Shown: positions 45,412 to 56,856 of the stretch, in pieces
Layout of the letters: the number at the start of each line of letters is the position of its first letter
Numbering within the stretch: the stretch's first letter is position 1
DNA from: Zarea fungicola
Taxonomy: Eukaryota; Ascomycota; Sordariomycetes; Hypocreales; Cordycipitaceae
Assembly: GCA_900169235.1 (NCBI GenBank)
Contig: FWCC01000278.1
Coordinates: 62,001-126,000, forward strand
Reading direction: 5' to 3'
Length of the DNA stretch: 64,000 bases
Translations under genes and position numbers: made by a program
Notes under the pieces: model-generated
Database searches by the model: none
What the model was told of the DNA's origin: nothing
The model's input: the letters and a program-made list of their open reading frames with translations, nothing else

Positions 45412-45826
45412 CTTCGGTAATTGATCATGCGAAGGTAAATGGCGCAATTCCGAGCTGGCACGCTAGGTATCTGGTGGTGGGCGCGAAGGTACTTGCGCGT
45501 CAAGGCAGCAAAGCGGGGGAATTCGGCACTCCTTGAACTATGGGTATGGGCAAAATCTATCTTGGGAGTAACTGGCTCTGATAGCTCGGATTGAATAAAG
45601 GTCAGGAATGATGCAGAGGATGGCAGTTAATTCATAGACTTTTTTTGACAGGGGAATATTGATTGAGGAGCGAGCCTAAATGGACCGAATAGCCGGGTAT
45701 GTATTGTGCAGTATGAATCTTCTTATTTCTAGGTCGTTGTAGTATTGCGGTTCCTATCTGTCTCTCTCGACTGATTTGCGTGTGGCTTCTGAGGGGTTAG
45801 TTAGTGGCTCGCTTTCCTGCACAGCT

Positions 45827-45970
45827 CAGCGAATCGTGCAAAGCCTGGTAGCGCTGAAGGGCCCGACAAATGGCCACGCCGAGTTTCATTGGGCGGATTG
45901 AGGATTCAGCTGCCAATTATTGCAGCAGATGCAAGCCGGGTAAATACCTTGGTGCCCGATAATGTCAGGT
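45827..45970. promoter_or_regulatory. Upstream module shared with the SesB-NACHT gene, copy 2
   Basis: This is the second copy of the block at 37621-37763, lying 416-559 bp upstream of the ankyrin-gene ATG. Orientation relative to the gene is the same as in copy 1. Confidence 0.6.
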
Positions 45971-46106
45971 TTGTTCTGGACGGCTCTGGCAGATTATCTC
46001 GCCCTGCGCATGATTTGATTGTGCCTTGGATGAAGGAGATAATTTACGAATCGTTCTTCATGTGAGGGAAACTTGCCAAGCGGCGGGTTTATGCGGCTCG
46101 GCCCGC

Positions 46107-46195
46107 TTCTGCATGAAGTGTTTGAAAGCACATCCTATGGGAATGTACTGTGAAGTGAAAATATCGATAGTCCCCCCTGATGCTAAGTATTCACT
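46107..46195. repeat. Direct repeat flanking the ankyrin gene, right copy
   Basis: GCATGAAGTGTTTGAAAGCA followed by CATCCTATGGGAATGTACTG matches 42399-42485. The two copies bracket the ankyrin gene and its upstream module. Confidence 0.6.
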
Positions 46196-46370
46196 CAATT
46201 CCTACCATATCACAAACTGAGCTTGCTGCTAAGCTCAAGTTATAAATACGAAGCTGTTTACATGGACCTTTCTGCCAATACTTCAGGCTTGCACCGACCA
46301 TTATCAATTGACTGTTTTAATCAAGGACACGTCGGCAAAAAGCGACGCAGCCATCCTTTAATCAAGCATC

Positions 46371-47176
46371 TCATTCAAACCCAAGCTGGTTCACCAGTGG
46401 CAGTCCCAATGAACCATCTGTGTCCAAGCGACTGGAGGCTACGTTGCTGACCCAAGTGTGCTCCTCGGGCGAGGATATGATGTTTGTGCCGTGCAAAGCC
46501 GACACGGGAATAAAGACCCTGGAAAATGTTCAGAAATGAGAATACGTTAATATTTTATAGACGGTAGCTCATACCGGCTCGTCTCTGGGTTGAGGACATC
46601 AAAACTGCGCAACAGGTCTTGAAACACTTGTTGGGACCAGCTAACCAAGTCCCTGTGGAATAATACAGTGAGCAAAACATATCAGACGCCAAGTATATAG
46701 AGGTGCTTACCTACATCTTGTTAATTACTATAAGCAACCTCTGTGTGGGTCGCAGTTTTCCGTCGGCTAGCAATGCTGCAAGGCTTTGCGCTGATGAGAG
46801 CCAATTCACTTCATCAGAGGCATCGACAACCCAAAGTGCAACATCCGGCGTCTGGCTGGCTGCATGCCGTATGTGAGCGTATGAAGGAGCCAGAAATATG
46901 CATAACAACGTACTGGTAGCCTCAAAGGTTCCTGAAGGAGTGTGGAAAGATTGAATGTAACCTCTCTCTTGGCAAAATGACGGAATTTTAGCGTACTCGC
47001 TTATACCTTCCTGTTCGAGCTTCCCTAGTTGAGACAGCTGTATACCGCACTGGTAATCATCAGCATATAGTCTCATATAGTTGGCCAAAGCATCATACTT
47101 CGTACAAGAGCCTTCCAAGAAGGCTCTTCTTGCCAGCACCATTGAAGCCAAGGACGCTCAGCGACTTCGTCGCCAT
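46371..47176 (-). pseudogene. EF-1alpha-like translational GTPase, G domain only, frameshifted
   Basis: From an ATG at 47176, a P-loop reads VLGFNGAGKKSLLGRLLYE. One base is then missing near 47098, and the next frame continues with KYDALANYMRLYADDYQ, YIQSFHTPSGTF, ALWVVDASDEVNW and VINKM. Two introns (46653-46714, GTAGGT..CACAG; 46519-46574, GTATGA..CCAG) restore NKMD, the G4 motif, and lead to FIPVSALHGTNI (G5) before a stop at 46371. The switch-II DxxG motif is not clear, and domains 2 and 3 of EF-1alpha/Hbs1-type factors are absent. So it is a truncated, probably inactive GTPase. It stands head to head with the SesB-NACHT-ankyrin gene, 245 bp between their starts. Confidence 0.65.
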
Positions 47177-47421
47177 GGCCGATGATTACTTTGGACTGCT
47201 GGGACAGACAGACCATCTCGCCCCGCTCATGCCTGGCTGGGGTCTGGGATGCAAAGGATGCATTATATGCATCATGCTATGCACGTGACGGGAACTTGAT
47301 AATAAGCAGCGAATTCTGCGGCCCGGCCCGCTTCAGCACTATCCCCCAACGTAGTACAAACGTCGCCCCGCCTCCAATTGAATCTCTAGATTTCAAAAGC
47401 AAAAATCCTCCGTCTCCAGCC

Positions 47422-50400
47422 ATGAAGCATCTTGAACGTTTCAAACAAAAAGTTCTTAAGCGCCCTGGCTCACCTGCGAGTGTGGGGTCAGACACTTCGC
47501 AACCAGGAATCGAGAAACCACCAAGAAAAGTGCCGAGTGAAAATCAGACAGGGAACAGTTACGGCTTAATTGATTTGCGGGAAGGACTAGATGAGGAAAA
47601 GCATTCTGATTCAGAAAGGTTTCCCGTTGACATCATAGCAGTTCATGGGCTTGGCGGCGACGCCTACAACACTTGGACAAATAAATTGACCGGAGCACTA
47701 TGGCTGCGCGATTTTGTTCCAAGGCTCCTGCCGGGGTGTCGCGTTTATACCTTTGGGTACCCTGCAAAGCTGTGGGACGTGGAAATGCGCGCACGTGTGC
47801 AAGAGTTTGGACGAAGTCTTCTTGCCTCTGTCAGGGACCACATCGAAAGCACAGCAGCGGTAATATCCCTGGAAACACCGCTCCAATCCTTTCATTTCTG
47901 ATGATGCAAATAGGAAAAACGTTCCATCATATTTGTATGCCACAGCCTTGGTGGGATTGTTTTAAAACAAGTATGTATTCTTCATCTTCGGGCTTGGCGT
48001 TGCCTAACCCTATCCAGGCATTTGTATACGCAAACGAGGATAAGACAAGGTACGGCGACGTGCTGCAACTCACCCTCGGTGTAGTCTTCCTGGCTACACC
48101 ACATAAAGGAAGTGATATTGCAGACTTTGCCAGCGTTCTTGTGACAATCCTGAACACGTGCCAAGCCGTCGCGACAGTTGGATTACGGCCTATGGTCGCA
48201 CGGGCGGACCTTTTAGCATACCTCAACTCCAATTCGGATGCACTTCAAGACCTCAATAGGTCAGCTCTATATCGCCTAGAGGCGCTAACGATAGAAAGCT
48301 TCTATGAGAACAAAGTTACACCACCTGGTTCTTTCATTGTATGAAAAGAACCAAAATTTGCGTGTGAGATTGAGAAGCTTTGCTAACGGTTTGGGTATAG
48401 ATAGTAGATCGTGCATCTGCATTGCTTGGGGTATATAATGAGAACACAACTCCATTGTGGGAAGATCACAAAACTATTTGTCGCTTTGATCACGACAAGT
48501 CACAGAGTTATCTATCTGTGGCGGCAGCTCTGAAAAGAATTGCTCTAAAGTCTCATGACATTGCTCCAAGACTGCGACGTGCAAGTACTCATTCGTCTAA
48601 CAGGGGTGAGTTTAAATAGCGCTTATCATTGTACAAATATACAAATTCATTTCTAACCGGCATCGAGTATTCAATGATGTGGAAACCACCTGCGTAAATT
48701 TGCTACGGGATTTCGACCAAGGGCAATATGAGCAACAGCCTCCGAGTCCTATTTCGGGCACATGCCAGTGGATACATCATCACGGCAATTTTACGTCGTG
48801 GCTTCAGAAGACAAGTAATGCACTTCTTTGGCTAACAGGTAACCCGGGCTGTGGGAAAACCATCCTTTCGTGGTCACTAGCTAAATACCTCAGAGACGCG
48901 CGGGAAAAATCACGAACCATTCTCATATACTTCTGCCAGAATAAGAACAAACAGACAGACGCAAAGTCCATTCTAATAGGCTTGATTTTTCAGATTCTCA
49001 GCCGTCACCGCTCGGCGATTGATCATATTCGGAAAATATATGCCCTACATAAGCAAAGCATGATGCAATCATTTAATCTGCTATGGGCTTTATTCCTGAA
49101 AATTGTGCAAGACCCGAAGTCTGGTCTTGTCTACGTCATACTGGATGCTTTGGATGAATGTGAGCAAGCTTCACAGCGTCAATTACTCGCGTCCATTTTT
49201 GAAGTAATATCAAACCCTCACCAGACGAGTCAAGGCGGTGTGAGAGTCAAATTCCTCCTGACAAGTCGGCCATTTCTTCAAGAATCCTATACCCATCAAC
49301 AAAAACACATGCAGTATCAAATACGCATCGATGGTGGCGAAGCCGGCTATACCAGCGATCTTCAAAAGTTCATTCAGCAGCGGGTGGATGAAATATCTTC
49401 GACACGACGCTTTTCGAACGAACTGAGAGAATTCTTGTACCAAAGTATTGCCAGAAAGGCCGAAAAGACGTTTCTCTGGATCCATATAGTCTTGGCATCT
49501 CTCGAAGACAGCAGCGCAACCGGCAAGAAAGAGCTGGGGCAGATCATTGACAGGATCCCAGAAGGTCTCAAAGACACATACAAACAGTACCTGGCTGCGC
49601 TACCATCTGGTGATCAGCAGAAAACTTCGAAACTCCTCAAATTGCTGTTGGGAAGCTTACGGCCCTTGCACCCAGACGAACTGAACATGGCATTTACTTT
49701 GGAACCGTCACATATTACTGTCGACGATGTAATTGAGGACCGTCAGGGCTCAATAGAACATACTACCCAGTCGTTCCTTGGGCCACTGGTTAGAGTGTCA
49801 GCTTCGCAGGTTTCGCTGATTCATCAATCATTCAAAGAATTTATTTTAGAACACAGCGCCGAAGTGGCTGTTCCCTTTCCGTCTTTACGCACGGTAAACG
49901 CGCAGAATTCTGCCCACCTCTTAGCAACTGCTTGTGTGCAGTATTTGCTTCTTCATGATTTCCAGACAGACTTTTTCGCCGCCACTGACTCGCCATCGCC
50001 GTCAGAGGCCCTAGGCGACGTTTCAACTTCCGAGTTTGCTCCCGATTTCTGGGATAATAAAGACGCCGATCTGGATGCTGGGGCCCTCTTCGGCGACGCG
50101 TTCAGCAGCGTTTCTGGAGCCTGTGAAACGCTGGAGACAAATTTTGCTTTTTACAACTATGCTGCGTTGCACTGGGCAGAGCACTTTGCGATTTGCGAGG
50201 AGATTGCAACAGCTGACCTCCGAAAGGCCGCAAGATCTCTTCTGGATGTGAATTCAGCATGTTGCCGGAACTGGTTAAAATTCTATAATGAACGGGACGT
50301 GTATCCGCTCGAAGACGATGCATTTGGCGAGGATCAAATTGTACTAGCATCATATTTTAATTTGAACACAGTCTTGCAGGATCTGCTTGGCGAATATGAG

Positions 50401-51441
50401 CCGTCTCAGGCCACGAAGAACCGAAGCCTGCACTGGGCTGCCCGCCGTGGCAATGATGCAGTTGTTTCCACCTTGCTTCGCATAGGCGCAGACCCTAATT
50501 CTGGAGAGATGCTAGAGAGGCAAACTGCGCTTACGACCGCGGCTGAGCACGGGAACTTGGCCTGCGTCGTCAAGTTATTAGCGCACAAGGGCACGAGCAT
50601 CAATATGCCAGGGCGGGGTGGAAGGACTGCCTTTTCCTTCGCCTGCGGTGGTGGATACGACGATATTATTAGTGAGCTACTAAAACAACAAGGTTGCCGA
50701 GAGGATGAGCCAGATAACGACGGAGCGACTCCTTTTTTTTGGGCGGTAGGCGGAGGTCACAATTCTGCTGTCACCAGACTTTCCCGGCGAGGTAACATAA
50801 ACATTAATCATACTGATAAATATGGGCGCACGGCGACTTCATGGGCCGCCGGAGACGGCACGGCTGACATTTTGGCAAAGCTACTCAAACTTCCTGGTAT
50901 TGATGCCAACCTCCAGGACAAGAATGGAAGGTCTCCTCTCTCCTGGGCAGCAGGGAATGGCCAGATTGATACCGTTGAGGTGCTTCTGGGACATAAGCCT
51001 CAGGGACATAAAAAAGTGGACAGAGCAAGTGTCGGCAAGGATAACCGCGGGGCCATTTCATGGGCTTGTGCTAGTGGACACGACAAAGTTCTTTTGAAGC
51101 TTCTCGCACATAAAGTTCCAGGTGTAGATGAACAGGACATTGATGGATGGGCCCCATTAGCGTGGGCTATCCAGACAAACGCACCAGAGACTGTTCAGAT
51201 TCTCGTTGACAGCAAAGTTCAGCTTGAGCAGCGCGATCGTGGTGGAAAAACCGCATTGTGGTGGGCTGTTGAGTTCAGACAAGCAGGCGCTGTTAGTGTG
51301 CTGTTGCGAGCAGGGGCCAATCCATTCGCGAAAGATAGTTTCGGGAGTACTCCAGTATCCCTTGCTAGAGGGTTAAGCAAAAGCGATCCAATCCACGAGA
51401 TTTTGGCCTCTTACACATCAGTGATCTCCTCCACTACCTGA
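47422..51441 (+). CDS. NLR-like protein: SesB-type hydrolase, NACHT ATPase, ankyrin repeats
   Basis: Five exons join in frame: 47422-47859, 47914-47970, 48018-48338, 48401-48605 and 48668-51441, about 1264 aa. The N-terminal alpha/beta hydrolase shows AVHGLGGDAYNTW (about 73), nucleophile elbow CHSLGG (about 155) and FLATPHKGS (about 189). The NACHT domain has Walker A GNPGCGKT (about 398) and Walker B YVILDALDECEQ (about 495), then LLTSRPF and IHQSFKEFIL. About ten ankyrin repeats fill residues 920-1250. The last intron uses an unusual GAG acceptor 15 nt after its branch point. I chose the ATG at 47422 over one at 47182 because the earlier residues lack family character. Likely cytosolic non-self sensor whose hydrolase is the effector. 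It is a domain relative of the protein at 33296-37138. Confidence 0.92.
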
Positions 51442-51640
51442 TCCTGACCTGAATGTGTCGGACTTGACGCCTTTTATCAAGACCACCAGCGCGGGGCCTG
51501 ATACCGATTGCCACGATGGACGTCGTTATTTGCAGGGTGAAATTTAAATCCGCCTTTTGCTTGTTGTCGACGGCCTACCACTGCGCAGTAAGGATCACTT
51601 CTGAAAAATTCCCCCATGACAGATGGGACTAAGGAACCAG

Positions 51641-51735
51641 GCAAAAAAAAGTTTCTCTTTTTCTTTTTTTTCTTTCTATTTTCACTTCCTTTGTCTTGCT
51701 CCTCCCTTTGTCTTTTTACGGTCTTCATCTTTTAA
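51641..51735. repeat. T/C-rich low-complexity tract
   Basis: Nearly pure pyrimidine on the plus strand, between the NLR stop and the methyltransferase. It may belong to the methyltransferase promoter; the opposite-strand ORFs here are Lys/Arg-rich products of it. Confidence 0.7.
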
Positions 51736-52156
51736 CTCATTTTTCTGCTTTCTTCCTTTGTCATCCTTCTTCCGTGCAAACCGTGGGGCAAATTGAAGTC
51801 TTCGGAATGTCAAAGGATGGGCGACCTGCGGTTTGAGCTCGGAGCAGTGTGATGGCCGTGAGACTAGCACTGAGGCTACCATCGTCTCTCACAAAGGAAA
51901 GTGAAGCTATTCTGCACTGTTCACTTCTCTCGTGTCACTGTCTACCCGTCTGGTTGGCCCATCACATGATGTTGATTCTTCTTGTGATACGCTCTGTGCG
52001 TAACGTTGACCGAGTGTTGGCGGCAATGCTTCGGGGAGAAAGCTCGCCAACCAACACTCACAACAGCACAATTTTACGCGAACGTTTTAATCGTCGCAGC
52101 CTCCATTCTGGGACTCTAATATCTCTCAAATACGAGGTGTGGCCGTGAGGTGGCAC

Positions 52157-52910
52157 ATGCCTATGTACGGCCATCACATCACCAGGGGTGCCGATTCCGA
52201 AAACATGCGGCTTGCCTGTGCCGAGTATTGGGACGACCGTTATGCCGAGACCGATAACGAAAACGAACAGCTCCATGAATGGTTCCGGTCTTTTAAAGAC
52301 CTTGACGAATTCTTCGGTCGGCACTTGTATGAAGCGTTTACCCCTTGTGCAGCGCCGTACATTTTGCATCTAGGGTCCGGCGACAGCGTACGTACACACG
52401 CACTCTCTATTCACAATTTTCGAAACACCTTTCTGACATGCCGTGTAGACAATACCCCAGAATCTGGCCAGCAAGGGCTACAGTAATCAACTATGCGTTG
52501 ATTTCTCAGTTGTGGCGGTTAAAATCATGAGCAAGCGCCATGCTGATCTGGGATTTTCCGATAAGATTCAGTGGAAAGAGTTGGATGTGCGCAACATGGA
52601 GGAGAAGATACCCGACGCCTCCATCGATGTGGCCTTTGACAAGGGCACTCTTGATGCCATGATTCATGGAAGTCCTTGGAGCCCGCCCGAGGATACCGTT
52701 GCCAATACCGGCATGTATCTGCGCGAGGTAGCCCGCGTCCTGAAGCCGGGCGGTATCTTCCTTTACATCACCTATCGCCAACCTCACTTGATTAAGCCCC
52801 GCCTCACGTGTGAGGGTACTAACTGGGATGTTGAAACGGAGGTTCTTGGTGCCTCGGGAGGTTCATTTGGATATTCTGGTATTGTCTGCAAGCCACGAGC
52901 CGTACCGTAG
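52157..52910 (+). CDS. SAM-dependent methyltransferase (METTL13/EEF1AKMT4-like)
   Basis: Two exons, 52157-52387 and 52449-52910, each a whole number of codons, give 230 aa. EYWDDRYAE near the N-terminus, ILHLGSGDS (SAM motif I, split by the intron right after it), CVDFS, the acidic VAFDKGTLDAM motif and VLKPGGIFLYITYRQPH are all typical of the small class I methyltransferases that modify lysines or the N-terminus of eEF1A. The intron is GTACGT..GTGTAG. Likely cytosolic. A truncated EF-1alpha-like GTPase lies 5 kb upstream, but I see no reason to link the two. Confidence 0.9.
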
Positions 52911-53639
52911 ATCCAAGCATTCCTTACAATGGACGCTTGCTCTGGAGACCCTCTAGGGCGTAAAGCGCGACAGAGTCTGAAATAGTAACCTACAGTGATG
53001 AAACTAGGTACAGAGCCAATAAATAATAGAAAACTTAAAACTAAAAAAGTCGTTTGCCTTTATACATAACTTACAAGTTGTTCAAAAAATTGGCTTCTAT
53101 GTAAATGAACATACATTGTTTGCAACAAAAGATCTGCAGTAGGCCTTTGAACAGGGTTGGACATCTTGCGAATGATGCGAAGGAAACCTACATTAAATCA
53201 AATCATGCAAATAGACTAGTTGCTCAGTTTATATCAAATTAAAGAACTAAATTTCACTAAATAGATTAATTTAATTATATATGTTCACTTAATTACATAG
53301 ATTAATATGATTATGTAGATTCACTTAATTATGTAGATTAATTTAACTATTTAAATTATTTAAACTGAATGTAACCCAAATTTCATTTGATAGCTGCAGG
53401 ACTTGGTCTCAAATGAATTAATCGATTCGATCGACCATTCGCAAGACGTCAACTCTGTCTTTGAATCCGACACGGTGCTACAAGCGCAAGCTGGACCCAG
53501 AACGGTTTGTGCATTTAAACCTAGCTCGCTCGCGGTCCTTCTTTATTGTCCTTTTTCAACAGAAAGATGCTGTGGAAAAGCGATGGCGCACTGCGAACGA
53601 GGCCACTCTGCCACTCTTAACTCCATACTGTGACACTAC
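52911..53639. other. AT-rich intergenic region
   Basis: No gene is seen. From 53200 to 53390 the sequence is strongly AT-rich and contains a tandem repeat. Confidence 0.5.
53262..53360. repeat. AT-rich tandem repeat, about 37-bp unit
   Basis: TTCACTTAATTACATAGATT and TTCACTTAATTATGTAGATT start two adjacent degenerate units of about 37 bp with further partial units around them. RIP-affected DNA is a possible origin. Confidence 0.65.
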
Positions 53640-55369
53640 CTAACGACTGTGGCAGCGGAAACACTCCGCCTTTGTTTCGTCGCCGCATTTCTTGTCAAAT
53701 TCAACTTGCTTTGGAAATGCACAGAGAATTCTCTCATGCTTTACACCCTTGTCATCAGTAATCGGCTCGACCGGGAGGATATCTGGCGCTGTCCCATTCT
53801 CTACCCACCGCCGCAGGGCGTCGAAACTCGTTGTTACCTGTGCGCCGCGGCCGCCCGTGCAATGAGACACTCCCGGTGCTTCAAAAAAGCGATAGAAACT
53901 GTGTACATCATTCACCTTGTCGGCGACGGCATTGTAGTAGTGCTCGGTGCTCTTGCTCGGAACGATTTGGTTGGCCTATTGTCGCGGAGTAGCCTGCGCT
54001 TCAGTCGCGGGATAAAAAAGTACAAAATTCGAGCTTATCACAGAAGAAACAAATGCCGAAAAAAACTCACCAGACCATGAAAGGTGAGGAGCTTGCCACC
54101 CCTCTGCTTGAACTCAGACAGATCTGGGTCCGCTGTCCCAATAATCGACGCATACTCCCGAAAAGCCGCCTTTGTCAAGCTGTCAAACTCCTCGTGGCTT
54201 AGCCCCAGAATATCCGATGTCGAGTTTTTGAGCTCAAACTGTTCCATCCAGGAACTGACCAAAGTAAACACTACTGGCTCCCACGAAACCTTTCCATCGT
54301 CGGTCTTGTTGCATCTCGTGACGGCGGGACCGGCGACATGCTCTGGGCCGGCTGCATCCGCATCTGCGTCAAATGAAACGTCGACGCCGTAATTGTATCC
54401 ATACCACAAGAATTCTCCCGTCGCGGTCTCAGGGCCATGCTTGGTTGCATTCGTTGCAAAGGCAGCTGCATAGCTGAGGACAGTGTCGCTTGACTGCACG
54501 TCCCCGGCTGGCGATTTTGTCGAACAATTGAAATGTGTACCCACGTGAACAAATGGGTCGAATTTACAGGAATACGGATAGCTGATGATGCCATCCTTGG
54601 AACCGTCGTCCTCGTCGCAGTAGGTGATGGCTTTATCCGTCAGCCACTTCAATTCGCACGGCTGTGGGATCGGATGCCCCTGTTTCTCCAACTACGTTAT
54701 GACTAAGTTAGACCAAATTCCTGACGTAAATAGTTCAGCATAGTTGATCGCCGGCGCGGCTGCGACGATTCCGTCTTAGAGTTCAGTGTGTCGTTGCGCG
54801 AGCATATATCCCTGTCTGCCGCCCTGTGAGCAGCCACACCAGTAGGAATAATCTGGCGATTTGCCGTAGACACTCTTGATTATGCTCTTTGCGATGATGG
54901 TTTCGTCATAGAGGGATCGTACTGCCAGATCTTGTAGAAGATCCCAGTTGACATTGCCCGGGCTGGTGAGCGACCCGGAAGAAGGGTTCAATACAGTGTC
55001 GCCAATCAGGCCTGCATCGGTGGTCACGGTGGCATAGCCTCCAGATACAACGGCGGCCATTGCTGCGAATGCATCATCGTTGAAGCCGGGTGCCCAGCCC
55101 CCTCGCCCAATGGCCTGGAAGCGACCGTTCCAGTTACCAGCCTCAGGGAGCCAGGTTTGCACAGTGATAGTGTCATTCCATCCGGGGTGAGTATGTTGTG
55201 TAGTAATATTCCACAGAGAAAGATTCGTCACATTGGTCGTCGGATGGTTCGTATTAACATACCAGGGAACGCTTTGAGAAATGTTTGCTGCGTGAGACAC
55301 AGTCAATGACAAGACATTTGCACCGAAAACCTCGGGCAGCGGAATCGATGATGCATTGAGAAAGTTCAT
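53640..55369 (-). pseudogene. Tannase/feruloyl esterase family, two in-frame stops
   Basis: The main frame runs 55369-54071, then an intron (53976-54070, GTGAGT..AATAG) and a last exon to 53640. Family hallmarks are present: THPGWNDTITVQTWLP, GNWNGRFQAIGRGGW, nucleophile motif GCSQGGRQG, TFHGLANQIVP and APGVSHCTGG (catalytic Asp/His region). A TAA at 54776-54778 replaces the Tyr expected in ELYDGI, and a TAG follows about 28 codons later near 54692; the frame between and after them continues the family sequence. A short intron could in principle remove the second stop but not the first. No signal peptide is seen at the ATG at 55369, although the family is secreted. Ancestral role: hydrolysis of plant phenolic esters. 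Confidence 0.8.
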
Positions 55370-56765
55370 GATTAGTTTAAAGATGCGATGTGCTCTAGGG
55401 AGTTGAAAGATGAACCGGTTAGCTGTACTTATTTTCTTGCTTCCATCTCTGTCTAGACAAGGTAGTCACAAGCGTCAACTTACGGAACACGGCAATGGAA
55501 AATGCTACTATAATTCTCACGGATAGAGTAGCATGGCCTCACTTTGCCATGATGTATAATACTGATTGTCGGGATGTCTCCCAAAGAAGCTACATTGCGC
55601 GATACCACCTTCTCTGAATGCAAACTGAGTGCCTTGACGTGTCAGAAGATTAGCGTAGCCGTTGTTATGAACTAGGCCTTGATCTTTTGCTACTATTGGT
55701 TTGGTCACTGTTAATTGACTTTCAAACTGCTTCGTAATGCTTTATAATTCCGGGACGAGGCTGTCGATCGCTGACAGCCGTCCCTCGAAGAGTCAAGGTT
55801 TTGTGATGGGGATTCTTGTAAGAAAACTTGAACCCGAAATCATTTCGGACATGAGTACATGCTAATGTGAGTATAACTATAGTCAAGTATACTCGGCGGA
55901 GCTTCGAGTTCGGAGAACCGTCGTTTTGCGGAGGTCCTAAATCCGCAATTGGCGCCAACGGCAATGGGAGAAATGCCTGATTGGCTCAAATACGCAGCTA
56001 CAGAAGATTTTCCCTGGGATTCCAGACGTTTCTTAGTGGGAAATAGACTGTTTGACATAGTTGGAGAAATAGGTGTACGGCGCATCAAAGAATCGCGCGA
56101 GGGCGACCACGAGCACCGACTAGTGGTTATAGTTTCTAGATTCATTTATCCCGACTTTTCGTACCGGAGCTATATGTCGGTAGTTGATTGAAAATAAAAC
56201 TTAGCTGTAAATACACGAAGTCAAATTGAGCTTGCATGGTAAGGTTGTCTTGATGATATCCATGTTGATTGCTCGGTCCTTAGTGCCGTATCGGGAAACT
56301 GGCGAGCGATCACAAAATAATGATTTTTTGGGCCCAACTCCGATCACTTGAGCGCGCGCGTAGTTGCGGAGAGCGGAAACTACGGAATGTTGCGGACCTT
56401 GAAGCTCGGCAAGACCTCGCAATTACCTTGATGGAACTTTCGCATTGCCTTTCATATGATCTTTTATGTTTTTATGCCTTCATCATGGCGGAAATGTGTG
56501 CATGTGGAACTACATCATTCCAAGAAACTAGACTGGGTAGGCCACTGGGAAATCCAAACAATTAGAGAGCAGATAAGCCTCCACGTCCAATAAGCAGTCT
56601 AAAAGCACCTTGATAAGTCAATTATCCATTGCGTATGATTGTGTCGAGACGAAGTCTCCGTATTACTTTGTGATGCTATAGAAACAAAGATTCCTGCGGA
56701 GTTTGATATGACTGCCATGATATATGACCTTCATAGAGTGCGGACATGACGAAAGGATGAATGGG
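55370..56765. other. Intergenic, no gene supported
   Basis: Short overlapping frames only. A possible 5'-UTR intron (GTAAGT near 55483 to CCCTAG near 55395, minus strand) may precede the tannase frame. Confidence 0.35.
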
Positions 56766-56773
56766 TATTTATA
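56766..56773 (+). promoter_or_regulatory. Candidate TATA box of the lipocalin-like gene
   Basis: TATTTATA lies 91 bp upstream of the ATG at 56857, which favours that start over the in-frame ATG at 56761. Confidence 0.45.
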
Positions 56774-56856
56774 CCGGTTCACAGTCGTCAAGTTTCAAAA
56801 TATTGACTCTCATTGAACAGGCTTGCCACGTCTTTAAAATTTTCCTCACCAGCATT

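Noticed and set aside
47182..47421. Earlier ATG for the SesB-NACHT-ankyrin gene
   Set aside because: The 80 extra residues have no family character, and that ATG lies almost on top of the divergent GTPase start.
53403..54080. Plus-strand ORFs across the tannase locus
   Set aside because: They are antisense shadows of the minus-strand tannase exons.
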